Below are positions 16,466 to 24,756 of a DNA stretch of 64,000 bases, in pieces. The position numbers and the translations under genes are program-made. The notes beneath the pieces are model-generated. The model made no database searches, was not told the DNA's origin, and worked only from the letters and a program-made list of their open reading frames with translations. Origin of the DNA: Marinobacter nanhaiticus D15-8W (GTDB lineage Bacteria > Pseudomonadota > Gammaproteobacteria > Pseudomonadales > Oleiphilaceae); the NCBI RefSeq assembly GCF_036511935.1, contig NZ_AP028879.1, positions 5,656-69,655 on the forward strand, read 5' to 3'. Every line of letters begins with the position of its first letter. Position 1 is the stretch's first letter.

Positions 16466-17242
16466 ATGACGGCCAATATGGATGATGCTGCGTTTAAGGC
16501 TGCGTCGATGAATTCAGATGAACCTAAAAGACGTTCGGAAACCACTGTCGATAGAAATCGCTGGTTCATCTTTTCCATCTTTCTATTAGTTCTTTGCTTC
16601 TTCATGGGGGCATTCGCTTGGTATGGCTTCAAGAAGTCAGCCAATAACACCGAATTGGTGTGGGTGAAGCTCTATCCGGATGGCACCTGGGACGTGTCCG
16701 AGTTTAAGCCCCAGGACCAACAGCTTTTCTTTAAGTCCACCGTGGATGCGTTGCTGGAAAAGTACCTTGTGAAGCGTTTCGGCGTGCTGCCGGAAACCGT
16801 GAAGCGGGACTATGCCGAGGCGGCGACATTCATGTCGCCCTCGATCTATCAGAACTTTGTCGACACCCAGGCGAACGGCGGGTTCGATGCGATCCAGAAA
16901 GCCGCTGATATCCAGGCTGACACCAAGCGGGCGACGCGAATTGAAATCGAGTGGCGGTTTGCCGACCACTACGATCAAGTGCCCGCCGTGTTCGGAAAGG
17001 AGGAAGGGCAGGCGATCCGGACGAATGTCTACTTCACCCGTACCCGCAAGACCTCGACGGGCATGCAAATCGGTGAGCCCGAACACCTGATTGCCCGGCT
17101 TCAGTGGCGACTGCTCAGCAAACAAGAACTCGCGCAAAAGTCACAGGCGTGGCTGCGCTCCAATCCCATCGGCCTGCAGATCATCAGCCAGGACGTTATT
17201 GACGATCCGGCTGCAGAACAAGCTCAGAAGGAAGGTAACTAA
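16466..17242 (+). CDS. virB8: VirB8-like assembly factor
   Basis: 258 aa. The cytoplasmic N-terminal tail (about 35 residues) is followed by one membrane span (about 36-57) and a periplasmic NTF2-like domain (NPIGLQIISQDV near the end). VirB8 nucleates the inner-membrane complex. The start is 31 nt after virB6, and the stop abuts virB9. Confidence 0.88.
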   Translation: MTANMDDAAFKAASMNSDEPKRRSETTVDRNRWFIFSIFLLVLCFFMGAFAWYGFKKSANNTELVWVKLYPDGTWDVSEFKPQDQQLFFKSTVDALLEKYLVKRFGVLPETVKRDYAEAATFMSPSIYQNFVDTQANGGFDAIQKAADIQADTKRATRIEIEWRFADHYDQVPAVFGKEEGQAIRTNVYFTRTRKTSTGMQIGEPEHLIARLQWRLLSKQELAQKSQAWLRSNPIGLQIISQDVIDDPAAEQAQKEGN

Positions 17243-18096
17243 TGAAACGTCTCGCGATTGCATTTACAGCCCTGGTGGCCGGATCCACCTCTCTCTATGC
17301 CCATTCGTCGGATACGTCTTGCCGTGAGGTTCATTGGAAGCCGGGCAAGATTATCGCCGTGCATTCTGCGATGAACCTGGGGACTCGGGTGGACCTTCCT
17401 TCAGACCTCGTAACGGCTCCGGTGGCCGGTAATCAGGAGCTTTGGAATGTCGAGGGTGCTGCCGATCAGGTATTGATCAAGCCCAATAGTGCCGCCTCAC
17501 AGGGCGAGCGTACCGTGGTGAGAGCATTCACCAAAGACGGCCATTCCTACGATATCGCCGCTAAGCGCGTGAAGGCGGGACACGACGATATCTGCGTGAC
17601 CGTGCAGCTCGACGGTGAAATGTTCTCTGACGATGCCCGCAGCGCCCTAGAAACCCTTTCCAGCCGTCGCAGCTACGCCCAAGCCAACGCGGCGGGCGCC
17701 GCCCAAGCGGCACAGTTGCGCAAGTCACTGCTGGAGCAGGCGCAGAGTGCCGACGAGGAAAAGCGTAAGGCTGTGATGGAGGCCCTGCGCCGCTTCCGGT
17801 ACCACATCTACACCCGTTACGACTGGAGTGGCGATAACAGCTTTGCCACCCATGATCTGATTTCGGACGTGTACGACGATGGCCGGTTTACCTACATCCG
17901 GTTGCACAACCCAAATCGCGGCTTGCTGTCCGTCGAAACCATCGTCGGCGGTAAGACTGCCATCGTGCCGACCAAGTACGACGACGCTTACGGTATGTAC
18001 CGCATTAACGGCATCTACCCGGAATTCACACTCCGGATCGATGAGGCCGAGCTGACCGTCAGCCGGGCCGACGCCAAAACACACGGCGAATTCTAA
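17242..18096 (+). CDS. virB9: VirB9-like outer-membrane core subunit
   Basis: 284 aa with a signal peptide cleaved near LYAHS. The N-terminal domain (WKPGKIIAVHSAMNLGTRV) and the C-terminal beta domain (YTRYDWSGDNSFATHDLISDVYDDGRFTYI, of which only the pattern is noted) match VirB9/TraO. With VirB7 and VirB10 it makes the outer ring. A long Ala/Gln helical linker separates the domains. Confidence 0.9.
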   Translation: MKRLAIAFTALVAGSTSLYAHSSDTSCREVHWKPGKIIAVHSAMNLGTRVDLPSDLVTAPVAGNQELWNVEGAADQVLIKPNSAASQGERTVVRAFTKDGHSYDIAAKRVKAGHDDICVTVQLDGEMFSDDARSALETLSSRRSYAQANAAGAAQAAQLRKSLLEQAQSADEEKRKAVMEALRRFRYHIYTRYDWSGDNSFATHDLISDVYDDGRFTYIRLHNPNRGLLSVETIVGGKTAIVPTKYDDAYGMYRINGIYPEFTLRIDEAELTVSRADAKTHGEF

Positions 18097-18111
18097 GGGG
18101 AGGCGGCGACC

Positions 18112-19476
18112 ATGGTTCAAGAATCTGATCCCCGGATCGACGAACGCCCGGCGACGCACAAGAAGAAGATGCAAACGTGGCTGTTTGCCGCTGTTGGCTT
18201 GGTGCTTCTGGTGCTTGGCACGCTGATGGTGATCAACATCGTGCAGCAGATGGGCGGCGGTGATGATGCCGCCCAGGCCAGCGAGGCGGGCACAACGAAA
18301 AATAGCGAGGACCAGCAGCCCGACCGGGAACCGAGCCGGGCAGCGGACTTCGACCGGCTGGTTGATAACCGCACCCCGAGCCGGAACCTGAACGACAGGC
18401 CTTCAGACGCTTTCTCGCAGCTCCAACCCAAGCCAGAACTTGCGCCAGTACCTGCGCCGAGGGAGGGCCAGGAAGCGCCCCAGCAGGTGACTGAGGCACC
18501 CCAGGAGACCCGCGAGGAAAAGGCCCTGAGCCAGTGGAAAGCGCGAGAGCAGATTCGCGCCCTGAATAGCGCCAGGGCCGAATGGGGCTTCGAGTCCGCT
18601 TCCGATTCAGCCGGTTCGATGAGTGACGACCGGGAAGCCTACGAGCAGGTTTCCCGCCCGTTGAGCCGCGAAGGCTCCATCGAGCAACGGCGCCAGGAGG
18701 TTCGCGACCGCATTGAGGAAGCCAAGAAGCTTCGGCAGAAGCTACTGGCCGATGCCAAGGGTGGGGCGGCACCCGCTCAGATGCAGCAAACCCAGCAGTC
18801 GCTGCAGCAGGTCACACAGCAGTTTGATGAGGCGCCCGAGAACGTTGCCGGTTACACCGCTGAGAACACCTATAACGCCGATATCGCCGGAAAGATGAAG
18901 CTGCCACCGGGCACCATTATCCCGGCAGTGTTCGCGCAGAAAGCGATTTCCGATTATGACGGCTCCACCCTAAAAGGCATTGTCGATCACGACGTTTACG
19001 ACATTTCCAGTGAGTACGTTCTGATTCCGAAGGGCACCGAAATCATCATGAAGGTGAACCGCATCCAGAACGTCAACGAGCCAATCCAGGCCCGGATGGG
19101 CATCACCGTGGAAAAGGGCGTTTTGCCTGACGGCAAGGTGCTCGACTTCTCCAAGGCAACCGGCATGGACCGTGAGGGCGTCGGCGCCATCAAGGATCAG
19201 GTGAATTACCACTTCATGGCGCAGTTCCTGGGTGTTGCGGCATACGCACTGGTTAGCAGCGAGTCCAGCCGGGAAGGCTCTGGCCTGGATAACGACAGCA
19301 CCTACGCCGGAGAAGTGGGCCAGTCCATGCGTGAGCAGTTCGCGCCGCTGGCACAGCGATACATCAACCTCGTGCCAACCATCACCATCCGTCCGGGCCA
19401 GTCCTTCCGGATCATGCTGGAGGAATCCCTTTATGTGGAACCGTGGAAAGACCTTTATGCGCAGTACGTTAACTAA
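18112..19476 (+). CDS. virB10: VirB10-like channel protein
   Basis: 454 aa. A short cytoplasmic tail and one membrane span (about 22-44) are followed by a proline/glutamine-rich periplasmic linker (about 60-240) and the C-terminal TrbI/VirB10 beta barrel (LPPGTIIPAVFAQKAISDYD to RPGQSFRIMLEESLYV). It spans both membranes and senses ATP use by VirB4/VirB11. The end overlaps the next gene by 20 nt. Confidence 0.93.
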   Translation: MVQESDPRIDERPATHKKKMQTWLFAAVGLVLLVLGTLMVINIVQQMGGGDDAAQASEAGTTKNSEDQQPDREPSRAADFDRLVDNRTPSRNLNDRPSDAFSQLQPKPELAPVPAPREGQEAPQQVTEAPQETREEKALSQWKAREQIRALNSARAEWGFESASDSAGSMSDDREAYEQVSRPLSREGSIEQRRQEVRDRIEEAKKLRQKLLADAKGGAAPAQMQQTQQSLQQVTQQFDEAPENVAGYTAENTYNADIAGKMKLPPGTIIPAVFAQKAISDYDGSTLKGIVDHDVYDISSEYVLIPKGTEIIMKVNRIQNVNEPIQARMGITVEKGVLPDGKVLDFSKATGMDREGVGAIKDQVNYHFMAQFLGVAAYALVSSESSREGSGLDNDSTYAGEVGQSMREQFAPLAQRYINLVPTITIRPGQSFRIMLEESLYVEPWKDLYAQYVN

Positions 19477-19918
19477 AACCGCCCTGGCATTGATGCTGAT
19501 ACCGGGCATGGCGCTGGCCGGACAAGCCGAGCTTCAGACGCTACAGCCCATGCTGGCTCAGGCGGAAGAAGGGGCGCCCGCGCCTGTCGCTGAGCGTCAG
19601 CCAAAGGGGCCGACACCCAAGCCCGCAGCCATCGATGTAAACCCGCTCACGCTCTATGTGCGCACGGTATATCCGGACGATGTAAACACGGTTGGCGAGG
19701 CCGCGCAGTACCTGCTGCAGGCCTCTGGCTATCTACTGGTCACCGACTACCCGGCGCCGTCCAGGGCGAAGCTAATCGCCGAGAAATCCATTCCGCCCAT
19801 TGCCAAGGTGCATCGCACCATGCCGGTGATGGATGCCCTGCAGCTACTGATCGGTGACGACAATTGGATTGTGGTGGACCACACCCACCGTCTTGTTTCA
19901 TTCGCGGAGGAAAAGTAA
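19457..19918 (+). CDS. PilL_N/TcpQ-like periplasmic protein
   Basis: 153 aa with a signal peptide (MRSTLTKTALALMLIPGMAL). The mature protein has a proline-rich stretch and a C-terminal domain, TVGEAAQYLLQASGYLLV to VDHTHRLVSFAEE, that closely follows the N-terminal domain of PilL in integrating conjugative elements. It is probably an outer-membrane-complex accessory. It overlaps virB10 and shares a base with the lipoprotein gene after it. Confidence 0.65.
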   Translation: MRSTLTKTALALMLIPGMALAGQAELQTLQPMLAQAEEGAPAPVAERQPKGPTPKPAAIDVNPLTLYVRTVYPDDVNTVGEAAQYLLQASGYLLVTDYPAPSRAKLIAEKSIPPIAKVHRTMPVMDALQLLIGDDNWIVVDHTHRLVSFAEEK

Positions 19919-20112
19919 TGGTTTTGCGCCTTTCTATCGTCCTGGCCCTGGCCATCGCGGCAGGTGGCTGCAGCACCGTGGAAGTTTCCGGTACCGGCGA
20001 CTTCTACACGCTGTCGGATCGGAATGTCATCGAGCGCGATCTGACACGGCCTGTCGGCATCAACAATGAGCCGGAGTACCCGAAGTACCACACCTTCCCG
20101 GCGCCGCTCTGA
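19918..20112 (+). CDS. Small VirB7-like lipoprotein
   Basis: 64 aa with the lipobox LAIAAGGC (Cys at about residue 18) and a short mature tail CSTVEVSGTGDFYTLSDRNV. By size, lipidation and place in the operon it is the likely VirB7 partner of VirB9. VirB7 proteins share little sequence, so this rests on architecture. Confidence 0.6.
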   Translation: MVLRLSIVLALAIAAGGCSTVEVSGTGDFYTLSDRNVIERDLTRPVGINNEPEYPKYHTFPAPL

Positions 20113-20122
20113 GGGATACGGA

Positions 20123-20794
20123 ATGTCCTTTCTGAAACGAACGTTCAGCGGCGCGGCCCTGTTGGTCGCGTTTAACGTTGCCCCGGCATTGGCTGACGAC
20201 CTGTCCGATGAGAGGTTGCTGTATGCGGACCTGTTCGGCGGGAAGACCGGCGCCACGACATCGACGGCGCCAGAGTCAGGTGAACGCTGGATATCGTTCG
20301 AGTCCGATGACCGGCAGGCCTGGAGCGCCGAACAGGTCAACGCCATGCGGGAAGCCTTCAAGCCCAAGCCGGAGAAGGCCAAGCAACCAGCTGCCCAGGA
20401 TCAGGGCGCAAGCCGCCCTTATGCGGCACTGGTTGAGCGGTACGCCAGGGAGGCCGGGCTTGACGTTGAGCTGGTGCACCGTGTGATCCAGCAGGAATCC
20501 GGCTATGACCCCACGGCCATTAGCTCAAAAGGAGCCAAGGGGCTGATGCAGCTTATGGATAGCCTCTCTCAGCGCTGGAACATCAACCCGTTTGACCCCG
20601 AATCCAATATCAAGGTTGGCACCCGCTACCTCGCCGACCTGTTGAGCCGGTTTGGCAGCGTGGAATTGGCGCTTGCCGCCTATAACGCCGGGCCGGGCAC
20701 GGTTGAGGAATACGGCGGCATTCCGCCATACCCGGAAACCGAGAATTACGTGAGCACGATTACTGCTTCGCTAGGAGCGCCAGCGGGGCAGTAG
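20123..20794 (+). CDS. virB1: SLT-type lytic transglycosylase (VirB1-like)
   Basis: 223 aa from the ATG at 20123. The signal peptide is MSFLKRTFSGAALLVAFNVA. The catalytic domain (about 110-215) shows VIQQESGYDPTAISSKGAKG with the catalytic Glu, GLMQLM, and AYNAGPGTVEEYGG. It opens peptidoglycan for the channel. VirB1 genes usually lead the operon, but here the gene is near its end. Confidence 0.9.
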   Translation: MSFLKRTFSGAALLVAFNVAPALADDLSDERLLYADLFGGKTGATTSTAPESGERWISFESDDRQAWSAEQVNAMREAFKPKPEKAKQPAAQDQGASRPYAALVERYAREAGLDVELVHRVIQQESGYDPTAISSKGAKGLMQLMDSLSQRWNINPFDPESNIKVGTRYLADLLSRFGSVELALAAYNAGPGTVEEYGGIPPYPETENYVSTITASLGAPAGQ

Positions 20795-20910
20795 TTGCAG
20801 TGGCCGAAAGCGTCTATGACGCCACGGTAGCGTCACCTGCCAAGTGGTGAGCCGAGCCGGGGGCAGCCCGGCACCCATCTTCAACATTGGGCAACAAGGA
20901 GAACGCCGTA

Positions 20911-21432
20911 ATGAAGAACAAAGTTTGTGCGGCCCTGGCCGCGCTCCTTTTGATGGTTGGGGGGACGACCACTGCACAGGCGGCGTCCCAGGATGAGTGC
21001 GCAATCTGGTTGTGTCTGCCGGGAGGTTTCCCGAGTGGTTGTTCGTCAGCCGCAAGCGCCATGCGGGACCGTCTGCGGGATTTCAAACCACCGCTTCCGT
21101 CGTTTTCCAGTTGTGCGGTCAGCGGCAACGTGGATATCCCTGGTGGTGGCTCAGTTCAAGGTAGCCAAATGACGCACGAGTACGGTTATGCAACTTACAT
21201 TTCTTCCTATGAGGTTTGCGGAAGCTGGGTTGAAAGCGGCCCACCCAAGAATCGGACGCGACGTTGTACAGAATGGAACACTGTGCCCGGTCACTACGAG
21301 AAAGGAAGGTGCTGGGTAGACCGGGACGGCAATCACGATCCGGAGCACTGTGTTCCGAATCATGGTTTGCGGTACGTCGAGGTTTACATGGACGGCCAGC
21401 TTACCGGGCCGACGCATTGGTTTGAGCTTTAA
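20911..21432 (+). CDS. Cys-rich exported protein, TraL-like
   Basis: 173 aa with AAGGAGAAC before the ATG. A signal peptide ends at AQAAS. The mature start DECAIWLCLPGGFPSGCSSA and further cysteines recall short exported proteins annotated as conjugal transfer TraL in Pseudomonas plasmids. It is the last gene before the operon terminator. It probably forms disulfides in the periplasm. Family assignment is from memory and tentative. Confidence 0.5.
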   Translation: MKNKVCAALAALLLMVGGTTTAQAASQDECAIWLCLPGGFPSGCSSAASAMRDRLRDFKPPLPSFSSCAVSGNVDIPGGGSVQGSQMTHEYGYATYISSYEVCGSWVESGPPKNRTRRCTEWNTVPGHYEKGRCWVDRDGNHDPEHCVPNHGLRYVEVYMDGQLTGPTHWFEL

Positions 21433-21439
21433 GTAAACC

Positions 21440-21486
21440 GGGTCACACCGCGGCGTTCTCGAGTTCGCCCGGGTGTGACCTTTTTT
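21440..21486 (+). terminator. Rho-independent terminator of the virB operon
   Basis: GGTCACACC (21441-21449) pairs with GGGTGTGACC (21471-21480) and is followed directly by TTTTTT. It sits 8 nt after the last transfer gene. Confidence 0.85.
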
Positions 21487-21523
21487 GTTGTGAGTGGGTG
21501 ACAAATTCAACGTGCCGGCGAGA

Positions 21524-21586
21524 TGGCCGTGTGACCCGCTGAAGTGGTGACAGCGATCGCCACCAGGTTTGCGGCTCTTGTGACCT
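21524..21586. repeat. GTGAC dispersed repeat, copy b
   Basis: It contains the near-palindrome GGTGACAGCGATCGCCACC (21546-21564), then AGGTTTGCGGCTCTTGTGACC. It is almost identical to the copy at 26081-26150 over about 60 bp. Confidence 0.8.
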
Positions 21587-21602
21587 GTCAGGCCGTAGGA
21601 GG

Positions 21603-21768
21603 GTCAAGGGGTTGGTGCGGCCCGCAGCGCAGCGAGGACACGGCCCCTTGACGCTCTGGAGGACGTTTCACCCTCGGGTCCTGGGGAAGGACTGCTAGCG
21701 GCTGGCCTTCCCCATACCAAGCCATCGGTGGGGTCCAGGGCGCGGCCCTGGTCGCCCAACGGGCGAAA
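21603..21768. repeat. Right member of long inverted repeat bracketing the T4SS region
   Basis: 21603-21654 and 21734-21768 are the reverse complements of blocks 7659-7710 and 7358-7392, in mirrored order. The interval 21590-21800 has no gene. Confidence 0.85.
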
Positions 21769-21801
21769 GCAGTTCAACAGCGAGCATATCGGAGATAAGG
21801 C

Positions 21802-22464
21802 ATGACAAAGAAAATCGTTTTGGCTGTCGGGCTCATTGCAGGATTAAGCGGTTGCATGACTCAGAATCCACACACAGGCGAGGAAGAAACGTCCAAGGCA
21901 ACCATGGGTTCCATCATTGGTGCGGTGGCGGGCGCTGCTGTAGGCGCTGCTGCGAATCACGATGACCGGGGCAAGGGCGCCTTGATCGGCGCTGCTGCAG
22001 GAGCTGCTGCAGGGGGTGGTGTTGGCTATTACATGGATCGCCAGGAAGCGGAGCTTCGCCACAAGCTTGAAGGCACTGGCGTTCGCGTGAAGCGCGATGG
22101 CGACCAGATCAATCTTGTGATGCCCGGCGATATCACGTTCGACGTGAACGAATCCGCAGTGCGAGATGATTTCGTTGGCGTCCTTGATTCGGTGGCCGTG
22201 GTGCTCAAGGAGTATGACGACACGGCGATTCAGATCGATGGCCACACCGACAGCACCGGAAGCCGTGAATACAACCAGCGCCTGTCAGAGGCGCGAGCAA
22301 CGGCTGTGCGTGACGTGTTGTTGGCCAATGATATCCAGATCGCCAGGACCCAGGTTACCGGCTACGGCGAAACCAAGCCGATTGCGAACAACTATTCAGA
22401 TAAGGGTAGGGCCGAGAATCGGCGGGTTAATCTCAAGCTCATTCCACTCACCGCGAGTCAATAG
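21802..22464 (+). CDS. OmpA-family lipoprotein with glycine-zipper domain
   Basis: 220 aa. The lipobox is LIAGLSGC (Cys18). Next come two Gly/Ala-zipper repeats (about 35-75, GSIIGAVAGAAVGAAANHDD and GALIGAAAGAAAGGGVGYYM) and an OmpA_C peptidoglycan-binding domain (about 110-215) with IQIDGHTDSTGSREYNQRLS. It probably anchors the outer membrane to the wall. It has its own ribosome site downstream of the repeat block. A link to conjugation or stability of the outer membrane is possible. Confidence 0.88.
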   Translation: MTKKIVLAVGLIAGLSGCMTQNPHTGEEETSKATMGSIIGAVAGAAVGAAANHDDRGKGALIGAAAGAAAGGGVGYYMDRQEAELRHKLEGTGVRVKRDGDQINLVMPGDITFDVNESAVRDDFVGVLDSVAVVLKEYDDTAIQIDGHTDSTGSREYNQRLSEARATAVRDVLLANDIQIARTQVTGYGETKPIANNYSDKGRAENRRVNLKLIPLTASQ

Positions 22465-22477
22465 CTGATTGCTCGTT

Positions 22478-22534
22478 CATAAACAAAGGGTTGTCGGTTG
22501 TTATATTGATGTATTACGATGCCCTTTGTTTATG
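22478..22534. promoter_or_regulatory. 13-bp inverted-repeat operator before the HigA-like gene
   Basis: CATAAACAAAGGG (22478-22490) is the exact reverse complement of CCCTTTGTTTATG (22522-22534). The 31-nt centre is AT-rich and contains promoter-like TTGTCG and TTATAT elements. It ends 18 bp before the start codon, a layout expected for autoregulation. Confidence 0.6.
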
Positions 22535-22552
22535 TGATACCGGAGCAAAGCC

Positions 22553-22855
22553 ATGACTCCTAAGCATCCAGGGGAAATGATCGCTGAATACGTCAACAGC
22601 CAAGGGCTCAACAAGACCGAGCTGGTTAAGCGGTTGGGTTTGGCTCGCGTGAATTTCTACGCGCTCATGCGCGGTGATCTGCGCGTTACGCCTAAATGGG
22701 CGGTAGCGCTGGAAAAGGAGCTGGGTTTCGATGCAGAGCAGATGCTAGAGGCCCAGGCTGAGTACGATCTTTGGAAAGCGCGTGTCGCGCTGCAGGAATA
22801 TCGTGCCGAGCAACCGGTACCCCAATCCAAACAGATGAGTTTCGCGATGGCGTAG
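22553..22855 (+). CDS. Orphan HigA-like Xre regulator
   Basis: 100 aa. The N-terminal MTPKHPGEMIAEYVNSQGLN is typical of HigA antitoxins, with the HTH at about 18-70 (KTELVKRLGLARVNFYALMR). No HigB-like toxin gene is visible on either side. It may have become a stand-alone regulator of the adjacent replicon or of another locus. An inverted terminator follows. Confidence 0.8.
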   Translation: MTPKHPGEMIAEYVNSQGLNKTELVKRLGLARVNFYALMRGDLRVTPKWAVALEKELGFDAEQMLEAQAEYDLWKARVALQEYRAEQPVPQSKQMSFAMA

Positions 22856-22870
22856 CAGTAGAGCAGATAC

Positions 22871-22904
22871 GAAAAAGCCCCGGTCGGCAAACCAGGGCTT
22901 TTTC
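22871..22904. terminator. Bidirectional terminator between regulator and replicon
   Basis: GAAAAAGCCC (22871-22880) pairs with GGGCTTTTTC (22895-22904), giving an A-stem and U-tract in both directions. It isolates the replication region from the upstream gene and could also stop leftward antisense transcription. Confidence 0.85.
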
Positions 22905-22994
22905 AAGAATAAGAGCATCAAGTTGGCGCTTGATGCCAAAAAGGTAGGTGGCAGGAAAACGCTACACACAACCTTCTCGTTGGACAGCGAGATT
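22905..22994 (-). ncRNA. Antisense RNA controlling repA
   Basis: The minus strand carries a promoter, TTGATC (23026-23021), 17 bp, TACACT (23003-22998), aimed leftwards. The transcript would begin near 22991. Its first element is the hairpin CTCG-CTGTCCAA-CGAG; in the sense strand this loop is TTGGACAG, which contains a U-turn (YUNR) pattern typical of antisense targets. It ends at GCATCAAG-CGCCAA-CTTGATGC (22936-22915) followed by TCTTATTCTT, a good terminator. Size is about 85-90 nt. It lies opposite the repA leader, as in the CopA and Inc RNAs. Confidence 0.75.
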
Positions 22995-23107
22995 TTTAGT
23001 GTAGCGATTCCCTGCCCCTCGATCAACTATTGTTCGAAATAAGGGCAGAGATGACTGCGCATAAGAAGAAAGCAGTTACCTGCGAGGCCATGCCCGCAGG
23101 TTGCTGC
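22950..23107 (+). promoter_or_regulatory. Structured repA leader with competing stems
   Basis: A long stem pairs GGCAGG/CGCTACAC (22950-22967) with GTGTAGCG/CCTGCC (22999-23016). The same CTGCC bases (23012-23017) can instead pair with GGGCAG (23043-23048), the ribosome-site region of the leader peptide. A second hairpin, ACCTGCG (23078-23084) with CGCAGGT (23095-23101), covers the DNA just before the repA start. The two exclusive pairings give a plausible on/off switch. Confidence 0.65.
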
Positions 23108-23113
23108 ACATGA
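23051..23113 (+). CDS. 20-residue leader peptide coupled to repA
   Basis: ATG at 23051 opens a 20-codon frame (MTAHKKKAVT, then Cys/Ala-rich to GCCT) that stops at TGA 23111-23113. The repA ATG begins at 23110, so stop and start overlap as ATGA. AAGG precedes the ATG by 8 nt. Translating it would melt the hairpin at 23078-23101. This matches the repY/tap leader peptides of antisense-controlled plasmids in design. Confidence 0.7.
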   Translation: MTAHKKKAVTCEAMPAGCCT

Positions 23114-24330
23114 AACAACAGTCAGCAACGGTTACGCCGCTCAAACGGCGCCAGACGGCGTTTGGAAGGTTGCTTGATGAGGCTCCTTACCTTCCGCGAT
23201 GCAGTGATAACAAGACCGCTGCAGTCGTTCGCCCGCGTGAATACGCGACCCGCTACCCCTATATGCAGGTCAACCGGCCCGGCATGGTGTCCTGGCTGGT
23301 TTTCGACCTCGACCATCCGAATCCGTTCGTTTGGGACGATGCGGGCCTTCCGGCGCCGAACTTCATCGTCTCCAACCGCAAGAGCCGAAAGGCTCACCTC
23401 TACTACGCCATTCCTCCGGTATGTACGAGCGAGCGCGGACGCTCCAAGCCGATCCAGTACCTGAAAGCGGTCTATGAGGCCATGGCGATCCGCCTGCAGG
23501 CCGACCCGTCCTATAGCGGTCCTGTCGCTAAAACACCGCACCACCCGTGGTGGTCAACAACGGAACTGCATAACCACGAATACCCGCTCGGTGAGCTGGC
23601 CGACTACCTCGACTTATCTGTTAAACCCCTCTGGAGCACCGGTCCTAACCTCAATGCCGTTGCCCATTCCCGGCATTGCACGTTGTTTGAAGAACTGCGC
23701 TTCTACGCCTATTCAGTGGTCGCCAGCGAGCGCGAGAGCGGCACATATAGTCATTTCTGCAAGCTGCTGGAAGCCTACGCGCACAATCGAAACAACTTCC
23801 AGACGCGAGGCTTTGCCGCGCCGCTCACCATCGCCCAGGTCAAAGCGACCGTTAAAAGCGTCGCTCGCTGGACGTGGGACCGCTACACCGGTCGATCCGA
23901 CTGTCATCGGGGCGTGATGGCCCTGGATGATTCCCTACCGATCTATGAGCGCCAGCGCTTAGCGGCGCAGCGCACCCACCAGCGTCGGAGAACGGCCACC
24001 GAAGGTCGCATAAGAAAAGCCTGCAGAGAGCTGCACAAGACCGGCAGGAAGCTCACTCAAACCGCTGTGGCCACCGCTGCAGGCGTCGCCCGCCAAACCG
24101 TTGCCCGGTACCAGAAACTTTTCGATGAAGTGCTGCAGGAAACAGCGTCAGTGACGCCTATCCGGGCGTCATTTGCAGGCCATCGCGAGCCTGTTACATA
24201 TGCTGTCTATCAGATATCTGCGGTGCTTCGAGTTAATCAATTGGGGCCGCTGTGCGGAAAGCTTATCGATTCCCTGGTTAAGGGCAGATTGAAGTTGCGG
24301 CTGTTTCCGTTAGGTCCGCCACCTGATTGA
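23110..24330 (+). CDS. repA: Plasmid replication protein, ColE2/PriCT-like
   Basis: 406 aa from the ATG at 23110, the start coupled to the leader peptide. The N-terminal primase-like domain contains SWLVFDLDHPNPFVWDD and FIVSNRKSRKAHLYYAI. A PriCT-like segment and a basic DNA-binding tail (TATEGRIRKACRELHKTGRK, HTH at about 325-350) follow. ColE2-type Rep proteins prime leading-strand synthesis at a nearby origin. The first ATG at 23101 is less likely because it would uncouple the leader. Confidence 0.85.
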   Translation: MKQQSATVTPLKRRQTAFGRLLDEAPYLPRCSDNKTAAVVRPREYATRYPYMQVNRPGMVSWLVFDLDHPNPFVWDDAGLPAPNFIVSNRKSRKAHLYYAIPPVCTSERGRSKPIQYLKAVYEAMAIRLQADPSYSGPVAKTPHHPWWSTTELHNHEYPLGELADYLDLSVKPLWSTGPNLNAVAHSRHCTLFEELRFYAYSVVASERESGTYSHFCKLLEAYAHNRNNFQTRGFAAPLTIAQVKATVKSVARWTWDRYTGRSDCHRGVMALDDSLPIYERQRLAAQRTHQRRRTATEGRIRKACRELHKTGRKLTQTAVATAAGVARQTVARYQKLFDEVLQETASVTPIRASFAGHREPVTYAVYQISAVLRVNQLGPLCGKLIDSLVKGRLKLRLFPLGPPPD

Positions 24331-24756
24331 AGGTTCCACGGTTCTAAAGGTGACAGCAATCGTTACCAGGCTTACGGAACTTGTGACCCATGAGGGGTGA
24401 CAGGTTCATTGGATCGAGGACGCGGCCGGGTGACCTTTATCAAAGTACATCCAGTATTTCGCAAATACCGGATCAGCGCTCACCTATCATGTGTCCGCCT
24501 ACTCCCTGGTTCTGGTTGTACGCCAGGGTGGGCATGCCTTGAATTGATCTTTGCTTAGGAGTGGGCAGTTAGTTTGAAACAGTTAGGTTCACGTGGCTCT
24601 GAGTGTATCGATGAGTCTGTGCGGCATGGTTACTGGCGGGTATTAGGCTCTTTCTCCCTACCATATTGGTTAGGGAATTCTGAATTTAAAAGTGAATAAA
24701 TACTTTTCTGGCAGGGTCGATTAGTACATAATTACTTTCAACTTGAGGATAAATCT
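24331..24756. other. Gene-free interval after repA, possible oriV
   Basis: It contains GTGAC repeat copy c (24349-24403) and then about 120 bp of AT-rich DNA (24630-24750). No coding frame of quality is present. An origin is expected close downstream of a ColE2-like rep gene, but no iteron array is visible. Confidence 0.35.
24349..24403. repeat. GTGAC dispersed repeat, copy c
   Basis: GGTGACAGCAATCGTTACC (24349-24367), then AGGCTTACGGAACTTGTGAC and CCATGAGGGGTGAC. The central palindrome differs from the other copies at paired positions, so the dyad is largely conserved. Confidence 0.75.

Noticed and set aside
18233..18772. 179-codon minus frame inside virB10
   Set aside because: It is opposite the Pro/Gln-rich linker, which produces open antisense frames.
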